Assembly (NCBI GenBank): GCA_964443725.1
Contig: CAYUDP010000010.1
Location: 1-29,173 of the forward strand
Direction of reading: 5' to 3'
Source of the DNA: CAYUDP01 sp964443725
GTDB taxonomy: Bacteria; Patescibacteriota; Minisyncoccia; Phycocordibacterales; JAKFXT01
Length of the DNA: 29,173 nt
A program made the translations under genes and the position numbers. The notes under the pieces were generated by a model. That model made no database searches, had not been told where the DNA came from, and was given only the letters and a program-made list of their open reading frames with translations. Shown piece after piece: positions 5,651 to 13,289 of this stretch (position 1 is its first letter; the number at the start of each line of letters is the position of its first letter).

Positions 5651-7534
5651 TTAAAAAATGGTTGCAGGATCGACCTCTATGTTAACCGTGCCCTGTAGTC
5701 TATTTAAGGTGTTTGAGAGTTTTTCATTTGGCCAGAATTTATTATCTAGACGCAATATCGCAGAGAGTGCCACGTTGCCTTTTTCTTTTGGTATAAAAGC
5801 TGGGAAAATATCGAATTCGTATTCCTTCAATTCTTTTTCTGCTGTTTGCATATTGCTTGTGACGTCTTTCTTTTTCCCCTCAGAAGATATTTTGATGAGG
5901 AAATTAAAAGGTGGCCAGTTAAATAACCTTCTTTTAGCCATCTCTTCTCTGTAAAAATCCATACTCGAACCACGTATTGCATGAGAAAGGGTCGGGGAGC
6001 TTGCGTTTCGACTTTGTAAAATAAACTTCTCTTTCGTGTATGTTCTCATGTTTGTGATGATAGAAAAAATTCTTTCATTCCCACGAAAATCAGGTATCGC
6101 AAACAAGCTATCTATCGAGACAATGGCTGAGTTCTCAACTTTTTTACTCAAATAATAGAGAACCTGCTCTGTTCCGATCATTATTCCTCCCCCTGTCTGC
6201 ATAAATTTTTCCATCATTTCCTTTCCAGCCTTCATATTTTTTATAGTGTCGCTTGAAAATTCAAATATGTGTGCATCTGGGAACTTTTCTTTTACCGCCA
6301 CACTTACAGATTCGGTCCCTATACCAAAGGCTTTTAGGTTCCAACTACCACAAGACTTACATATCTCGTTTGCATCCCGTCTTTCCCCACACACATGGCA
6401 CAGAAAATGATTTGAGGATTTCCCAAGGTGTAAAATTGTTGGAGCCCCACATGTTCTACATAGAACTGTATTTCCGCAGTCCCCACAAATGGTAGTGGGA
6501 GAATATCCACGGCGTGTAGCAAACAATAATATTCTCCCTCGATTTTCAATAGTCTCTTCTATAAGAGATATTAGACTTCGGCTTAGTATTGGTGACTCTT
6601 TTCTTATCCCATCTTCCCTAAGTGACATGTCGACAATCTCAACTCTTGCCTGTGTCCCCAAATGAAATTTTGTAGAAGGGAATTGCATTATTTCGCCCTC
6701 TTCCATCTTTGATAATGTCTCAATCCTTACACATGAATCCGCGAATATAAGTCTGGCATTGTATTCTTTTGCTAATATTTCGACGACTGTACGAATGTCT
6801 ATTTTTGGATTTTGTCTTGTTTTGTAAAATTTTGAACCTTCTTTCTCTATTATTATGGTGCCTATATCAGATCTTGGGATTGAAAGAAACGCCCCTGTTA
6901 TTATAAGTAAGACGGGATGATTGTTTTTTATAGCCCCATCCCAACTTTTCTTTATTGTACTAGGGGTAAGTCCTGAATGGAGGACTATAGTAAAATCTTC
7001 GATACCTCTTTTAATCGATTCGGATAGTTTGTCGGCCTCTTCGATTGTGGGTACTAACATCATAACGGATTCATTTTTTGCAAAACTTTCTCTTATGATC
7101 CCGCGGTATTCTAAGAATCTGTCCTCATCTGTTGCTTGGAATAAAAATTTTTCTGCCCCTATTTCGTCAGCTTTCTTTTCTAGTATTTTTTGTTCTTTGG
7201 GTGCATCTAATATAACGCTTGGAGTTATGGTGGAGAGGATGTTTCCTGTTCCCCATAGGAAATGTTTACCAGCTTTATGGGCGGCACGTATTGTTCCTTC
7301 TAGAAAGAAATTTTTTGAAGTTATTTTGTCTAATTTTTTAAGTTCGAAGCTAGCCTTTTTTATAGACATTTTTGAGTCACTGACCTCGTGGCTTCTGAGA
7401 ACAATCGCATTTACTTTTCGATTTCTTATTGGTACAGAGACAAGTGATCCCAAAGGTACCTCTTTAATTGTGAAGTATGAAAGCTCTTCTGTATTAAAGC
7501 CTTTTATTATCGGCAATACGTCTATTATTCGCAT
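5651..7534 (-). CDS. priA: PriA-like primosomal protein with degenerate helicase motifs
   Basis: At 627 residues it spans the PriA architecture. The N-terminal DNA-binding domain is recognisable (LGSLVSVPIRNRKVNAIVL, 28-46). The zinc module is complete, with eight cysteines (350, 353, 359, 362, 379, 382, 392, 395), and so is the C-terminal domain (LFNWPPFNFLIKIS, 537-550). The ATPase is not. The Walker A region reads FLFQATDEDRF (130-140), the DEEH box reads EKEG (230-233), the motif V region reads IGTEQVLYYLSKKVEN (453-468), and motif VI after DFRGNERIF (482-490) reads TNMRTYTKEKF instead of QVAGRAGR. The frame is intact, so this is selective loss of helicase function rather than decay. It may act as a structural replication-restart or DNA-binding factor. 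Four bases separate it from the PEGA gene upstream. Confidence 0.85.
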   Translation of the reverse strand: MRIIDVLPIIKGFNTEELSYFTIKEVPLGSLVSVPIRNRKVNAIVLRSHEVSDSKMSIKKASFELKKLDKITSKNFFLEGTIRAAHKAGKHFLWGTGNILSTITPSVILDAPKEQKILEKKADEIGAEKFLFQATDEDRFLEYRGIIRESFAKNESVMMLVPTIEEADKLSESIKRGIEDFTIVLHSGLTPSTIKKSWDGAIKNNHPVLLIITGAFLSIPRSDIGTIIIEKEGSKFYKTRQNPKIDIRTVVEILAKEYNARLIFADSCVRIETLSKMEEGEIMQFPSTKFHLGTQARVEIVDMSLREDGIRKESPILSRSLISLIEETIENRGRILLFATRRGYSPTTICGDCGNTVLCRTCGAPTILHLGKSSNHFLCHVCGERRDANEICKSCGSWNLKAFGIGTESVSVAVKEKFPDAHIFEFSSDTIKNMKAGKEMMEKFMQTGGGIMIGTEQVLYYLSKKVENSAIVSIDSLFAIPDFRGNERIFSIITNMRTYTKEKFILQSRNASSPTLSHAIRGSSMDFYREEMAKRRLFNWPPFNFLIKISSEGKKKDVTSNMQTAEKELKEYEFDIFPAFIPKEKGNVALSAILRLDNKFWPNEKLSNTLNRLQGTVNIEVDPATIF

Positions 7535-7538
7535 TGAT

Positions 7539-8339
7539 TTAGTATTCTATTTTTAGAATTTTGTTGTTATCTTCTACCAAAATCTCGTTGTTTTTATTGA
7601 CTATGAATTTTGGAGATACGCCCTCATATATTGGTGCAAAATTTTGCATACCACGGTTATCTATTTCGAGGGCGTAGATTCCGTTTTGTGTTGCCATAAT
7701 TAGAACATCGTCTCTTTTTGGTAGGAAATCCAATGACCGGATCTCATCTTTGCCTTGAAACACTATTCTGGCCATTTCGCATGGCATGTCATCGCAAAAT
7801 CTATACGGAGCAATCTCTTTATTTTTTAACCATTCTGCATAGATGTCATTTCCTTCTACCCACACGGACATATTTTCATTGGTAGATATCTTTTTGCCGG
7901 TTATGTCTTCTGGGGTCGCGTACATTATGTCCCATTTTATTTTTTCGTATTCTGGATCTGCTTCTAGTATTTCTGTTTTAAGGTAATTTTTTTTTATCAG
8001 AAATGGCTTAAGGGTAATAACTTCATTGGGTTTAATTTCGATAGCTTTTTGCCAAGGATAGAACCCATCTTTACTAAGGGATAGTACATGTACTCCGGAT
8101 GATATTGTCTGTGTTAAAACCTCGTTTGTTTTCTGAGTTACAGCATAGTGTCCACCATCAACTAGAACTTTTGTTTTCGGTAGGGGGGATAGGACTACAA
8201 TTTTCCCAGGTTTTATGATTGAAAAGTTGCTATTTATCCTATATCCACTTACGAAAAAACCCACAAAAACAGCCAACAAAATAGCGAGAGTTATGACAGA
8301 CCCCGTAGTGTAAAGGCTTTTTTTGTTGTTTTTCCTCAT
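7539..8339 (-). CDS. PEGA-domain membrane protein
   Basis: A 266-residue protein. A basic N terminus (MRKNNKKS) leads into one membrane segment (about 13-32), then a PEGA domain at about 46-115. The domain carries LSPLPKTKVLVDGGHYAVT, SSGVHVLSLSKDGFYPWQ and EVITLKPFLI, the beta-sandwich pattern of the family. The C-terminal half (about 125-266) is beta-rich with a repeat-like rhythm (MSVWVEGNDIYAEW, RIVFQGKDEIRSLDFLP, VLIMATQNGIYALEI), suggestive of a small propeller-like or scaffold region outside the cell. PEGA domains are found in surface-layer-linked proteins; substrate unknown. It is first in an operon with priA, def and fmt. No Shine-Dalgarno site. Confidence 0.8.
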   Translation of the reverse strand: MRKNNKKSLYTTGSVITLAILLAVFVGFFVSGYRINSNFSIIKPGKIVVLSPLPKTKVLVDGGHYAVTQKTNEVLTQTISSGVHVLSLSKDGFYPWQKAIEIKPNEVITLKPFLIKKNYLKTEILEADPEYEKIKWDIMYATPEDITGKKISTNENMSVWVEGNDIYAEWLKNKEIAPYRFCDDMPCEMARIVFQGKDEIRSLDFLPKRDDVLIMATQNGIYALEIDNRGMQNFAPIYEGVSPKFIVNKNNEILVEDNNKILKIEY

Positions 8340-8399
8340 GCTCGTATATTCTCAAAAAAATGGCCTAATGTAAACTTTTTTTAAGTATGTATTTTGTGA

Positions 8400-8405
8400 T
8401 AGAAT
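8400..8405 (+). promoter_or_regulatory. -10 box of murA (TAGAAT)
   Basis: TAGAAT ends nine bases before the murA ATG, so the predicted RNA start is only about three bases upstream of it. The -35 position (8377-8382) is a T run and weak. The same TAGAAT hexamer precedes mreB (10421) and frr (12714). Confidence 0.5.
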
Positions 8406-8414
8406 AAACTTAAT

Positions 8415-9719
8415 ATGGATAGTCTATTACAAGGAAAAGACACCTTTGTTGTGTCTGGGTTTGATGGTGAGCCAAAATTATCAGGTGAGGTTTCAATTAA
8501 TGGAGCGAAAAACGCAGCCCTTCCTCTTATGGCCGCAGCCTTTTTATTTGATAATGAGGTTTCTTTTTCAAATTTTCCTGAGATTGAGGATGTAAAAAGA
8601 ATGAGTGAACTTATGGAGGCCCTTGGAGCAAAAATAAAAACAGAGGGAGATTTTATATCGATTGATGCAAGTAAGGCCGAAGGGATAGCTCTCGATAGAA
8701 TGATATCAAAGAAACTTCGTGCTTCAGTCATAATAACGGGTCCCATGCTTACAAAATTAAAAGAAGTTAAGTTTCCTCATCCTGGGGGATGTGTTATAGG
8801 TGCGCGTCCAATAGACTTCTTTATAGAGGGTTTTATAAAAATGGGAGCTGAATATTCTTCTGATGAAGAATGGAACATGCTGAGTTTAAAGGAAGGAAAA
8901 ATGAGAGGTGCGGAAATATTTTTTCCCATGCCTTCAGTTACAGGGACAGAAAGTTTAATGATGGCAGCCGTATTAGCACAGGGTACAACAAAAATAGAGA
9001 ATGCAGCCATGGAACCTGAGGTGGTGGATTTGGCGAATTTTCTTATAAGTGGAGGTGCAAGGATTGATGGAGCTGGAACACCAACCATAACAATAAATGG
9101 GGGAGAACTTCTTCATTTTGAAGGTGAACCGTATAAAGTTATTCCAGATAGGATAGAGGCTGGTAGCTTTGTAATATTGGGGGCAGTAGCAGCTAAAGAA
9201 CTTGTAGTTAAAAACTGCGATACTAATCATCTTCTTTCATTATATTTTTCTCTAAAAAGGGCCGGTATTCCGATTGAAATTTCAAGAAATGAAGTCAGGG
9301 TGTCTTTCCCGGGCGAAGGCAAGATAGAAGCTATGAATATAAAAACACATGAATATCCGGGTTTTCCGACTGATTTGCAGGCGCCAATGTCTGTTTTGCT
9401 TACACAGGCTAAGGGACAAAGTTTAGTTTTTGAAACTATTTTTGATGGACGTTTAAATTATAGTGATGATCTTATAAAAATGGGCGCAAACATAATGGTT
9501 CTCGATGCCCACAGAATGATGATTAATGGTCCTACGAAATTGAGAGGTAGGAATTTGGCGGGGCCAGACCTAAGGGCGGGATTAGCTTTTCTTATCGCTG
9601 GGATAATTGCTCGTGGGCAATCTGTCCACGATAATATTTATTATATTGATAGAGGGTATCAAAATATTGAAGGCAAGTTGCGAGGACTTGGTGCAGAAAT
9701 AAAAAGAATAAAGGCATAA
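8415..9719 (+). CDS. murA: UDP-N-acetylglucosamine 1-carboxyvinyltransferase (MurA)
   Basis: A 434-residue enzyme, family length. It transfers enolpyruvate from PEP to UDP-GlcNAc, the first committed step of peptidoglycan synthesis, in the cytoplasm. The substrate Lys-Asn pair is at 32-33 in SINGAKNAALPLMAA. The catalytic loop PHPGGCVIGARPID (121-134) carries Cys126, so this is the Cys-type, normally fosfomycin-sensitive enzyme. FPTDLQAPMS and AGPDLRAG, the closing-domain signatures, are near the C terminus. MDSLL is taken as the start; a TAGAAT -10 box nine bases upstream implies an almost leaderless message and there is no Shine-Dalgarno site. A strong terminator follows directly, so murA is probably monocistronic. 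Confidence 0.95.
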   Translation: MDSLLQGKDTFVVSGFDGEPKLSGEVSINGAKNAALPLMAAAFLFDNEVSFSNFPEIEDVKRMSELMEALGAKIKTEGDFISIDASKAEGIALDRMISKKLRASVIITGPMLTKLKEVKFPHPGGCVIGARPIDFFIEGFIKMGAEYSSDEEWNMLSLKEGKMRGAEIFFPMPSVTGTESLMMAAVLAQGTTKIENAAMEPEVVDLANFLISGGARIDGAGTPTITINGGELLHFEGEPYKVIPDRIEAGSFVILGAVAAKELVVKNCDTNHLLSLYFSLKRAGIPIEISRNEVRVSFPGEGKIEAMNIKTHEYPGFPTDLQAPMSVLLTQAKGQSLVFETIFDGRLNYSDDLIKMGANIMVLDAHRMMINGPTKLRGRNLAGPDLRAGLAFLIAGIIARGQSVHDNIYYIDRGYQNIEGKLRGLGAEIKRIKA

Positions 9720-9724
9720 TAATT

Positions 9725-9757
9725 AAAAAAGGGGGCGCCTGGGGGCGCCCCCTTTTT
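9725..9757. terminator. Bidirectional terminator after murA
   Basis: A 9-bp all-G+C stem (9731-9739 with 9744-9752) has six A before it and five T after it. It serves murA on the plus strand and the convergent orphan gene ending at 9774. Confidence 0.92.
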
Positions 9758-9773
9758 GTCCCCCTTGGGACTT

Positions 9774-10322
9774 CTAAGGATCCGTTACGTCGAGATTGCC
9801 TATCGGATCCTCGACATGCTCCCTTGGTCCTTGGGACAAGAGCTGGGCCTCGTCGGGGTAGAAGAGGAAAAACGCACTCCTCCTCCGCAGTATTTCCATT
9901 GAAGCCCCGACCGCGGCCGATACCACGAGGCAAATGGTTGTACACAGGATCCCTGTGACGATCGCCTCGTGCAGTCCGCCGTAAGTCACCCACACCGGGA
10001 AGAAGACGTAACTGGCTCCGGCCGAGAGCAAAAGGCCGGTCGAGACAACCCAGCCGAGGTTGAGCTTTATGGGGTTATCCCGCACCCATTCCTCGTGGAC
10101 CTTGTACGCTCTCCAAAACTCCTCGCCGGCACCAAGCGGGATTGCCGACATAGTCCTGATACTTTTGTAGTCCATTTTTTCCTCCCCTTCATTCATGGAA
10201 ATTGACAAAACCGCGAGGACGAAGAGCCCCACGATGACATACCCCGTTTCGACGAACGGCCAAAAGCAGATGATGGTACATCCAGCTATGGCCAAATTCC
10301 GTTTCGGAAGTCGTTGTTTCAT
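9774..10322 (-). CDS. Hypothetical membrane protein in a G+C-rich island (182 aa)
   Basis: A 182-residue protein with a Lys/Arg-rich start (MKQRLPKRN) and about four hydrophobic segments: roughly 10-24 and 26-43, then 88-110 and 118-143. These give two hairpins separated by a soluble stretch (EEFWRAYKVHEEWVRDNP, about 67-84). The tail is acidic and soluble. I recognise no family. Start chosen at the ATG at 10322-10320 because AAGGGGG precedes it closely. A TTGACA promoter lies at 10354-10382 and a shared terminator at its end, so it is a self-contained unit. The line 9901-9960 is 37/60 G+C against 25/60 in a murA line, with mostly GC-ending codons. It sits antisense to, and between, murA and mreB. 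Confidence 0.7.
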   Translation of the reverse strand: MKQRLPKRNLAIAGCTIICFWPFVETGYVIVGLFVLAVLSISMNEGEEKMDYKSIRTMSAIPLGAGEEFWRAYKVHEEWVRDNPIKLNLGWVVSTGLLLSAGASYVFFPVWVTYGGLHEAIVTGILCTTICLVVSAAVGASMEILRRRSAFFLFYPDEAQLLSQGPREHVEDPIGNLDVTDP

Positions 10323-10353
10323 TTTGCCCCCTTGGCAAAGAACTGAAAGTCAT

Positions 10354-10382
10354 ACTTTAAAATAAAAAACATGAATTGTCAA
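10354..10382 (-). promoter_or_regulatory. Promoter of the 182-aa orphan gene
   Basis: On the minus strand, a perfect -35 TTGACA (10382-10377) and -10 TAAAGT (10359-10354) are separated by 17 bases. The predicted start leaves a leader of about 25 bases that contains the Shine-Dalgarno-like AAGGGGG. Confidence 0.7.
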
Positions 10383-10398
10383 AGATTGCATTAAACTT

Positions 10399-10426
10399 TT
10401 GTTAATATGGAAATTTGTAATAGAAT
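10399..10426 (+). promoter_or_regulatory. Promoter of the first mreB
   Basis: TTGTTA (10399-10404) and TAGAAT (10421-10426) are separated by 16 bases. Predicted transcription starts near 10433, seven bases before the ATG at 10440. This rules out the earlier in-frame ATG at 10407, which lies inside the promoter. Confidence 0.65.
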
Positions 10427-10439
10427 GCCTGTACCAATT

Positions 10440-11453
10440 ATGTCTTTCTTTACGAAAAAACTCGGTATTGATTTGGGAACGGCGAACACTCTTGTTTTTG
10501 TTCCTGGAAAGGGGGTTGTTTTAAATGAACCATCGGTTGTAGCTGTTTCTGAGCAAGATAAAAAAATTTTGGCAGTAGGCAGTGAAGCAAAAGAGATGAT
10601 CGGACGAACACCAGATTCTATAGTTGCGTATAGACCAATGAAAGATGGAGTTATCGCAGACTATAGAGTGACTGAAGTAATGCTTAGATACTATATGTCA
10701 AAGGCGCTTGGCAAATTTAATATTTGGAAACCAGAAGTTTTAGTTTCGGTTCCGGCTGGTGTTACTTCGACAGAGAGACGTGCAGTGGTTGAGGCTGCAG
10801 TACGAGCTGGAGCAAAGAGTGCCTACGTTGTAAAAGAACCTATTTTGGCTGCAATAGGCGCAGGGATACCTATATATGAAGCATTGGGGCACATGATAGT
10901 TGATATTGGTGGAGGGACTACTGATGTAGCAGTCATTTCTCTTGGGGGTATAGTTGCTTCAACCTCTGTAAAATGTGCTGGAAATAAACTTGATTCAGCA
11001 ATTGCTGACCATATAAAACGAACGTACAACTTGGCTATAGGAGATAAGACGGCTGAAGATATAAAAATCCAAATAGGTTCGGCCGTTCCTCTTGAAGAAG
11101 AGCTAGTTATGACTGTTCGTGGAAGAGATTTTGTGACTGGATTGCCGAGATCAGTTGAGGTGAGGACGAATGAAATAGTCAAAGCTATAAGTAAAGAATT
11201 ACGTGAGATGATAAAAGCTATAAAAGATGTATTGCAAGAAACTCCACCAGAGCTCTCATCTGATATCATTGATCAGGGGATAATAATGACCGGGGGCTCG
11301 TCTCAATTGAGGAATTTGCCAGAACTTGTTTTTAGAAGGACGGGGGTAAAAGCTCAACTCGGTAAAGATGCATATTTTTGTGTTGTTAAGGGAACGGGTA
11401 TCGCCCTTGAGCATTTGGATGTCTATAAGCGAAGTATAATCGCGAAAAGATAG
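10440..11453 (+). CDS. mreB: Rod-shape protein MreB (stand-alone copy)
   Basis: A 337-residue actin-fold ATPase that polymerises under the inner membrane and guides cell-wall synthesis. Phosphate loop 1 is GIDLGTANT (9-17), the second is VDIGGGTTDVAVISLGG (about 158-174), and the adenosine motif is MTGGSSQLRNLP near residue 285-296. The N terminus MSFFTKKL has Phe residues suited to membrane contact. It differs clearly from the second MreB (15786-16850), for instance in PLEEELVMTVRGRDFVTGLP and the C-terminal KRSIIAKR. The start is set by the promoter at 10399-10426. It stands alone between two G+C-rich orphan genes, without mreC or mreD beside it. Probably a specialised paralogue. Confidence 0.92.
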   Translation: MSFFTKKLGIDLGTANTLVFVPGKGVVLNEPSVVAVSEQDKKILAVGSEAKEMIGRTPDSIVAYRPMKDGVIADYRVTEVMLRYYMSKALGKFNIWKPEVLVSVPAGVTSTERRAVVEAAVRAGAKSAYVVKEPILAAIGAGIPIYEALGHMIVDIGGGTTDVAVISLGGIVASTSVKCAGNKLDSAIADHIKRTYNLAIGDKTAEDIKIQIGSAVPLEEELVMTVRGRDFVTGLPRSVEVRTNEIVKAISKELREMIKAIKDVLQETPPELSSDIIDQGIIMTGGSSQLRNLPELVFRRTGVKAQLGKDAYFCVVKGTGIALEHLDVYKRSIIAKR

Positions 11454-11460
11454 TTTGTAT

Positions 11461-11499
11461 AAATTAAAATCGGGCCACACGTAAACGCGAGGCCCGATT
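11461..11499 (-). terminator. Terminator of the frameshifted orphan gene
   Basis: A 9-bp stem (11468-11476 with 11491-11499) is followed on the minus strand by TTTTAATTT. The plus strand lacks a T run, so it mainly serves the minus-strand gene ending at 11521, though it may also slow transcription out of mreB. Confidence 0.65.
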
Positions 11500-11520
11500 G
11501 TCGGGTGGGGAAGCGGGGCG

Positions 11521-11870
11521 TTACTGTTTCTTGTAACCCCGCTCCTCCATGAAGCACTTCGCGACTCTGATGAAATATATGGTCGCGAGGTAGTTCAGGA
11601 GAATGGTGAGAAGTTCTCCCCCCAAAACGATATTTGCGGGGAATACAACCCCCACGTAACCATCATTTGGGTCGCCGTGAGAAGGAGGGGGGCGATGAAT
11701 TCCACCTCCATCCTGTCCGGCCTCGGCCACATGTCCTTGCTCTCGTGCATGATGGCAAGGAAACTGCTTCCGAGGAACCCTAAGAGGGGGAACCCCAAGC
11801 CCCAAATTTGAAACGACATCATCCCGGACGCGAATCCGAGGATGATGACTTCCAAAATGAACGTTAGCAT
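11521..11870 (-). pseudogene. Small hypothetical membrane protein, frameshifted in a G run
   Basis: Two overlapping frames make one sensible protein. The first (ATG at 11870, with AAGGAG seven bases before it) runs MLTFILEVIILGF... to about ...MMVTWG. The second supplies VVFPANIVLGGELL... to EERGYKKQ and the stop at 11521. They join if one base is added in the five-G run at 11653-11649 (minus strand), giving a 116-residue protein. Hydrophobic segments lie at about 1-20, 25-42, 60-80 and 85-103. No family recognised. G+C-rich (37/60 in 11701-11760), with its own -35 TTGACA (11981-11976), a hairpin before the Shine-Dalgarno and a terminator. Whether the shift is a sequencing error, a mutation or switching cannot be told from one sequence. 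Confidence 0.6.
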
Positions 11871-11883
11871 TTTTTCTCCTTTT

Positions 11884-11907
11884 CTTTAAAATCCCACAAT
11901 TTTAAAG
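11884..11907. promoter_or_regulatory. Inverted repeat in the leader of the frameshifted gene
   Basis: CTTTAAAAT (11884-11892) and ATTTTAAAG (11899-11907) form a perfect 9-bp repeat around CCCACA, ending about four bases before the Shine-Dalgarno AAGGAG on the minus strand. It could be an operator or an RNA hairpin affecting translation. Confidence 0.4.
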
Positions 11908-12017
11908 AAGTGAAATATTCAGGCCTTGTGGGGGCGAACTAAACTGTTGAACGTAATGTAATATTTTTAAGTATTTGTCAATCACAAGAAATCATGGGGC
12001 TAATATAAAATGAACAG

Positions 12018-12674
12018 ATGTTTTCACCGAATCACCACAGCTACTTTTTAGAGGGAGATAGGGGGTATATTCTAGCTGTTTTGAAGAATTTTCTTTCTGG
12101 AACTTGGAATATGAAATTTTCTGGCAATCCTGATGTGGTCTTTATTGAAAGAGAGACACTTTCTGTAGAAGATTCAAGAGTTATAAAAGAAACATCAATT
12201 TTAAAACCAATAGGACTAAGAAAGGCGTTTATTATTGCCACAAATTTTATGGGACATGAAGCTCAAAACGCACTTCTGAAGACTCTTGAGGAACCATCTC
12301 CAGACACTTTCTTTTTCATAATAGCTCCATCCTCAAGCATACTTTTGCCAACTGTTCGTTCTAGGGTGATTGTCGAAAAAATTAGCAGTTCAAATTCGGA
12401 AGAAACAGAAAGTAAAGAGTTTCTAAAATCTGGGTTTGAAAGAAGAATGAAAATTTTGAGTGTATTCTCAAGTCACGAAAATGAAAGCAGAAAAAGTGAA
12501 CTTCTGAATTTTCTAAATGAAATTGAAGATGAATTGGCAAAAAATGAGGGCACAGAAAAAAACAAAAAGTCATTTGAAATATTACTAAAGATGAAAGAGT
12601 ATCTGTATATGAGATCGCCATCGAGTAAAATGATTTCGGAATATTTGGCGCTTATGTTGCCGAAAATAAAGTAG
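12018..12674 (+). CDS. holB: DNA polymerase III delta' subunit-like protein (HolB family)
   Basis: A 218-residue clamp-loader-type AAA protein. The sensor 1/sensor 2 neighbourhood is clear: GHEAQNALLKTLEEPSPDTFFFIIAP (79-104) and LLPTVRSRVI (109-118). The N-terminal YFLEGDRGYILAVLKNFL replaces the Walker A loop, which agrees with delta' being an ATPase-dead subunit of the clamp loader. The C-terminal collar part is short (about 70 residues) compared with E. coli HolB (334 aa). TAATAT/TATAAA at 12001-12009 lies so close to the ATG that the message should be leaderless. The gene leads a plus-strand group with frr, rseP and proS, though frr also has its own -10 box. Confidence 0.85.
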   Translation: MFSPNHHSYFLEGDRGYILAVLKNFLSGTWNMKFSGNPDVVFIERETLSVEDSRVIKETSILKPIGLRKAFIIATNFMGHEAQNALLKTLEEPSPDTFFFIIAPSSSILLPTVRSRVIVEKISSSNSEETESKEFLKSGFERRMKILSVFSSHENESRKSELLNFLNEIEDELAKNEGTEKNKKSFEILLKMKEYLYMRSPSSKMISEYLALMLPKIK

Positions 12675-12713
12675 TCACTTTTATTCTATGATGTAATTTT
12701 AATACTTCTCTGT

Positions 12714-12719
12714 TAGAAT
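12714..12719 (+). promoter_or_regulatory. -10 box of frr (TAGAAT)
   Basis: TAGAAT ends nine bases before the frr ATG, so the predicted start is about three bases upstream of it. The -35 region is not well conserved. Confidence 0.45.
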
Positions 12720-12728
12720 GTGTGAATT

Positions 12729-13280
12729 ATGGCTTACAATTTCAATGATTTAAAACAAAAAGTAAAAGAAACAGGGGAGTGGCTCTCTAAGGAATATGGT
12801 GGTATTAGAACAGGTCGTGCAACTCCTATATTACTTGATACTGTGTATGCTGAAGCTTATGGGTCCAAAATGCCAGTTAACCAATTGGCGTCAGTTTCTG
12901 TTGAGGATGCTAGGACTTTAAGGATATCACCATGGGACACTTCTGTCTCAAAAGATATCGAAAAAGGTATCATGTTGGCTGATCTTGGGGTATCTGTTTC
13001 AATTGATGATTCTGGTCTTAGGGTTATATTTCCAGATTTGACTAGCGAAAGAAGGACGCAATTGACGAAAATAGCTAAGCAGAAACTTGAAGACGCAAGA
13101 ATTACTCTAAGAGGGGCAAGAGAAGAAACATGGAGCGATATCCAAAAGAAAGAAAAAGATGGAGAGATGAGTGAAGATGACAAATTTCGTGCAAAAGAAG
13201 ATATGCAGAAAATAATAGATGAAGGTAATCGATTCCTCGAAGAGATATTCGATAAAAAAGAAAAGGAGATTTCTTCCTAA
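12729..13280 (+). CDS. frr: Ribosome recycling factor
   Basis: A 183-residue protein, normal RRF length. With EF-G it splits the post-termination ribosome. Conserved segments are EYGGIRTGRATPILLDTV (21-38), VNQLASVSVEDARTLRISPWD (50-70), and the long helical domain with FPDLTSERRTQLTKIAKQKLEDARITLRGARE (about 101-132). The two-domain layout (three-helix bundle around a small beta domain) fits. It starts at the only sensible ATG, just behind a TAGAAT box and without a Shine-Dalgarno site. rseP begins nine bases after its stop, so both are likely on one message. Confidence 0.95.
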   Translation: MAYNFNDLKQKVKETGEWLSKEYGGIRTGRATPILLDTVYAEAYGSKMPVNQLASVSVEDARTLRISPWDTSVSKDIEKGIMLADLGVSVSIDDSGLRVIFPDLTSERRTQLTKIAKQKLEDARITLRGAREETWSDIQKKEKDGEMSEDDKFRAKEDMQKIIDEGNRFLEEIFDKKEKEISS

Positions 13281-13289
13281 GTAAATTAT

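Noticed and set aside
9592..9993. Minus-strand frame of 133 codons running into the murA end
   Set aside because: It is Arg/Gly/Pro-rich with no start signal and overlaps both murA and the better supported 182-residue gene.
10407..10439. Eleven extra N-terminal codons for the first MreB
   Set aside because: They lie inside the promoter (TTGTTA-16-TAGAAT) and add nothing conserved; the ATG at 10440 is preferred.
11521..11805. Independent 94-residue gene in the second frame
   Set aside because: Its first half is not protein-like (Arg/His/Gly/Pro-rich). Only its C-terminal half makes sense, as the continuation of the frame that starts at 11870.
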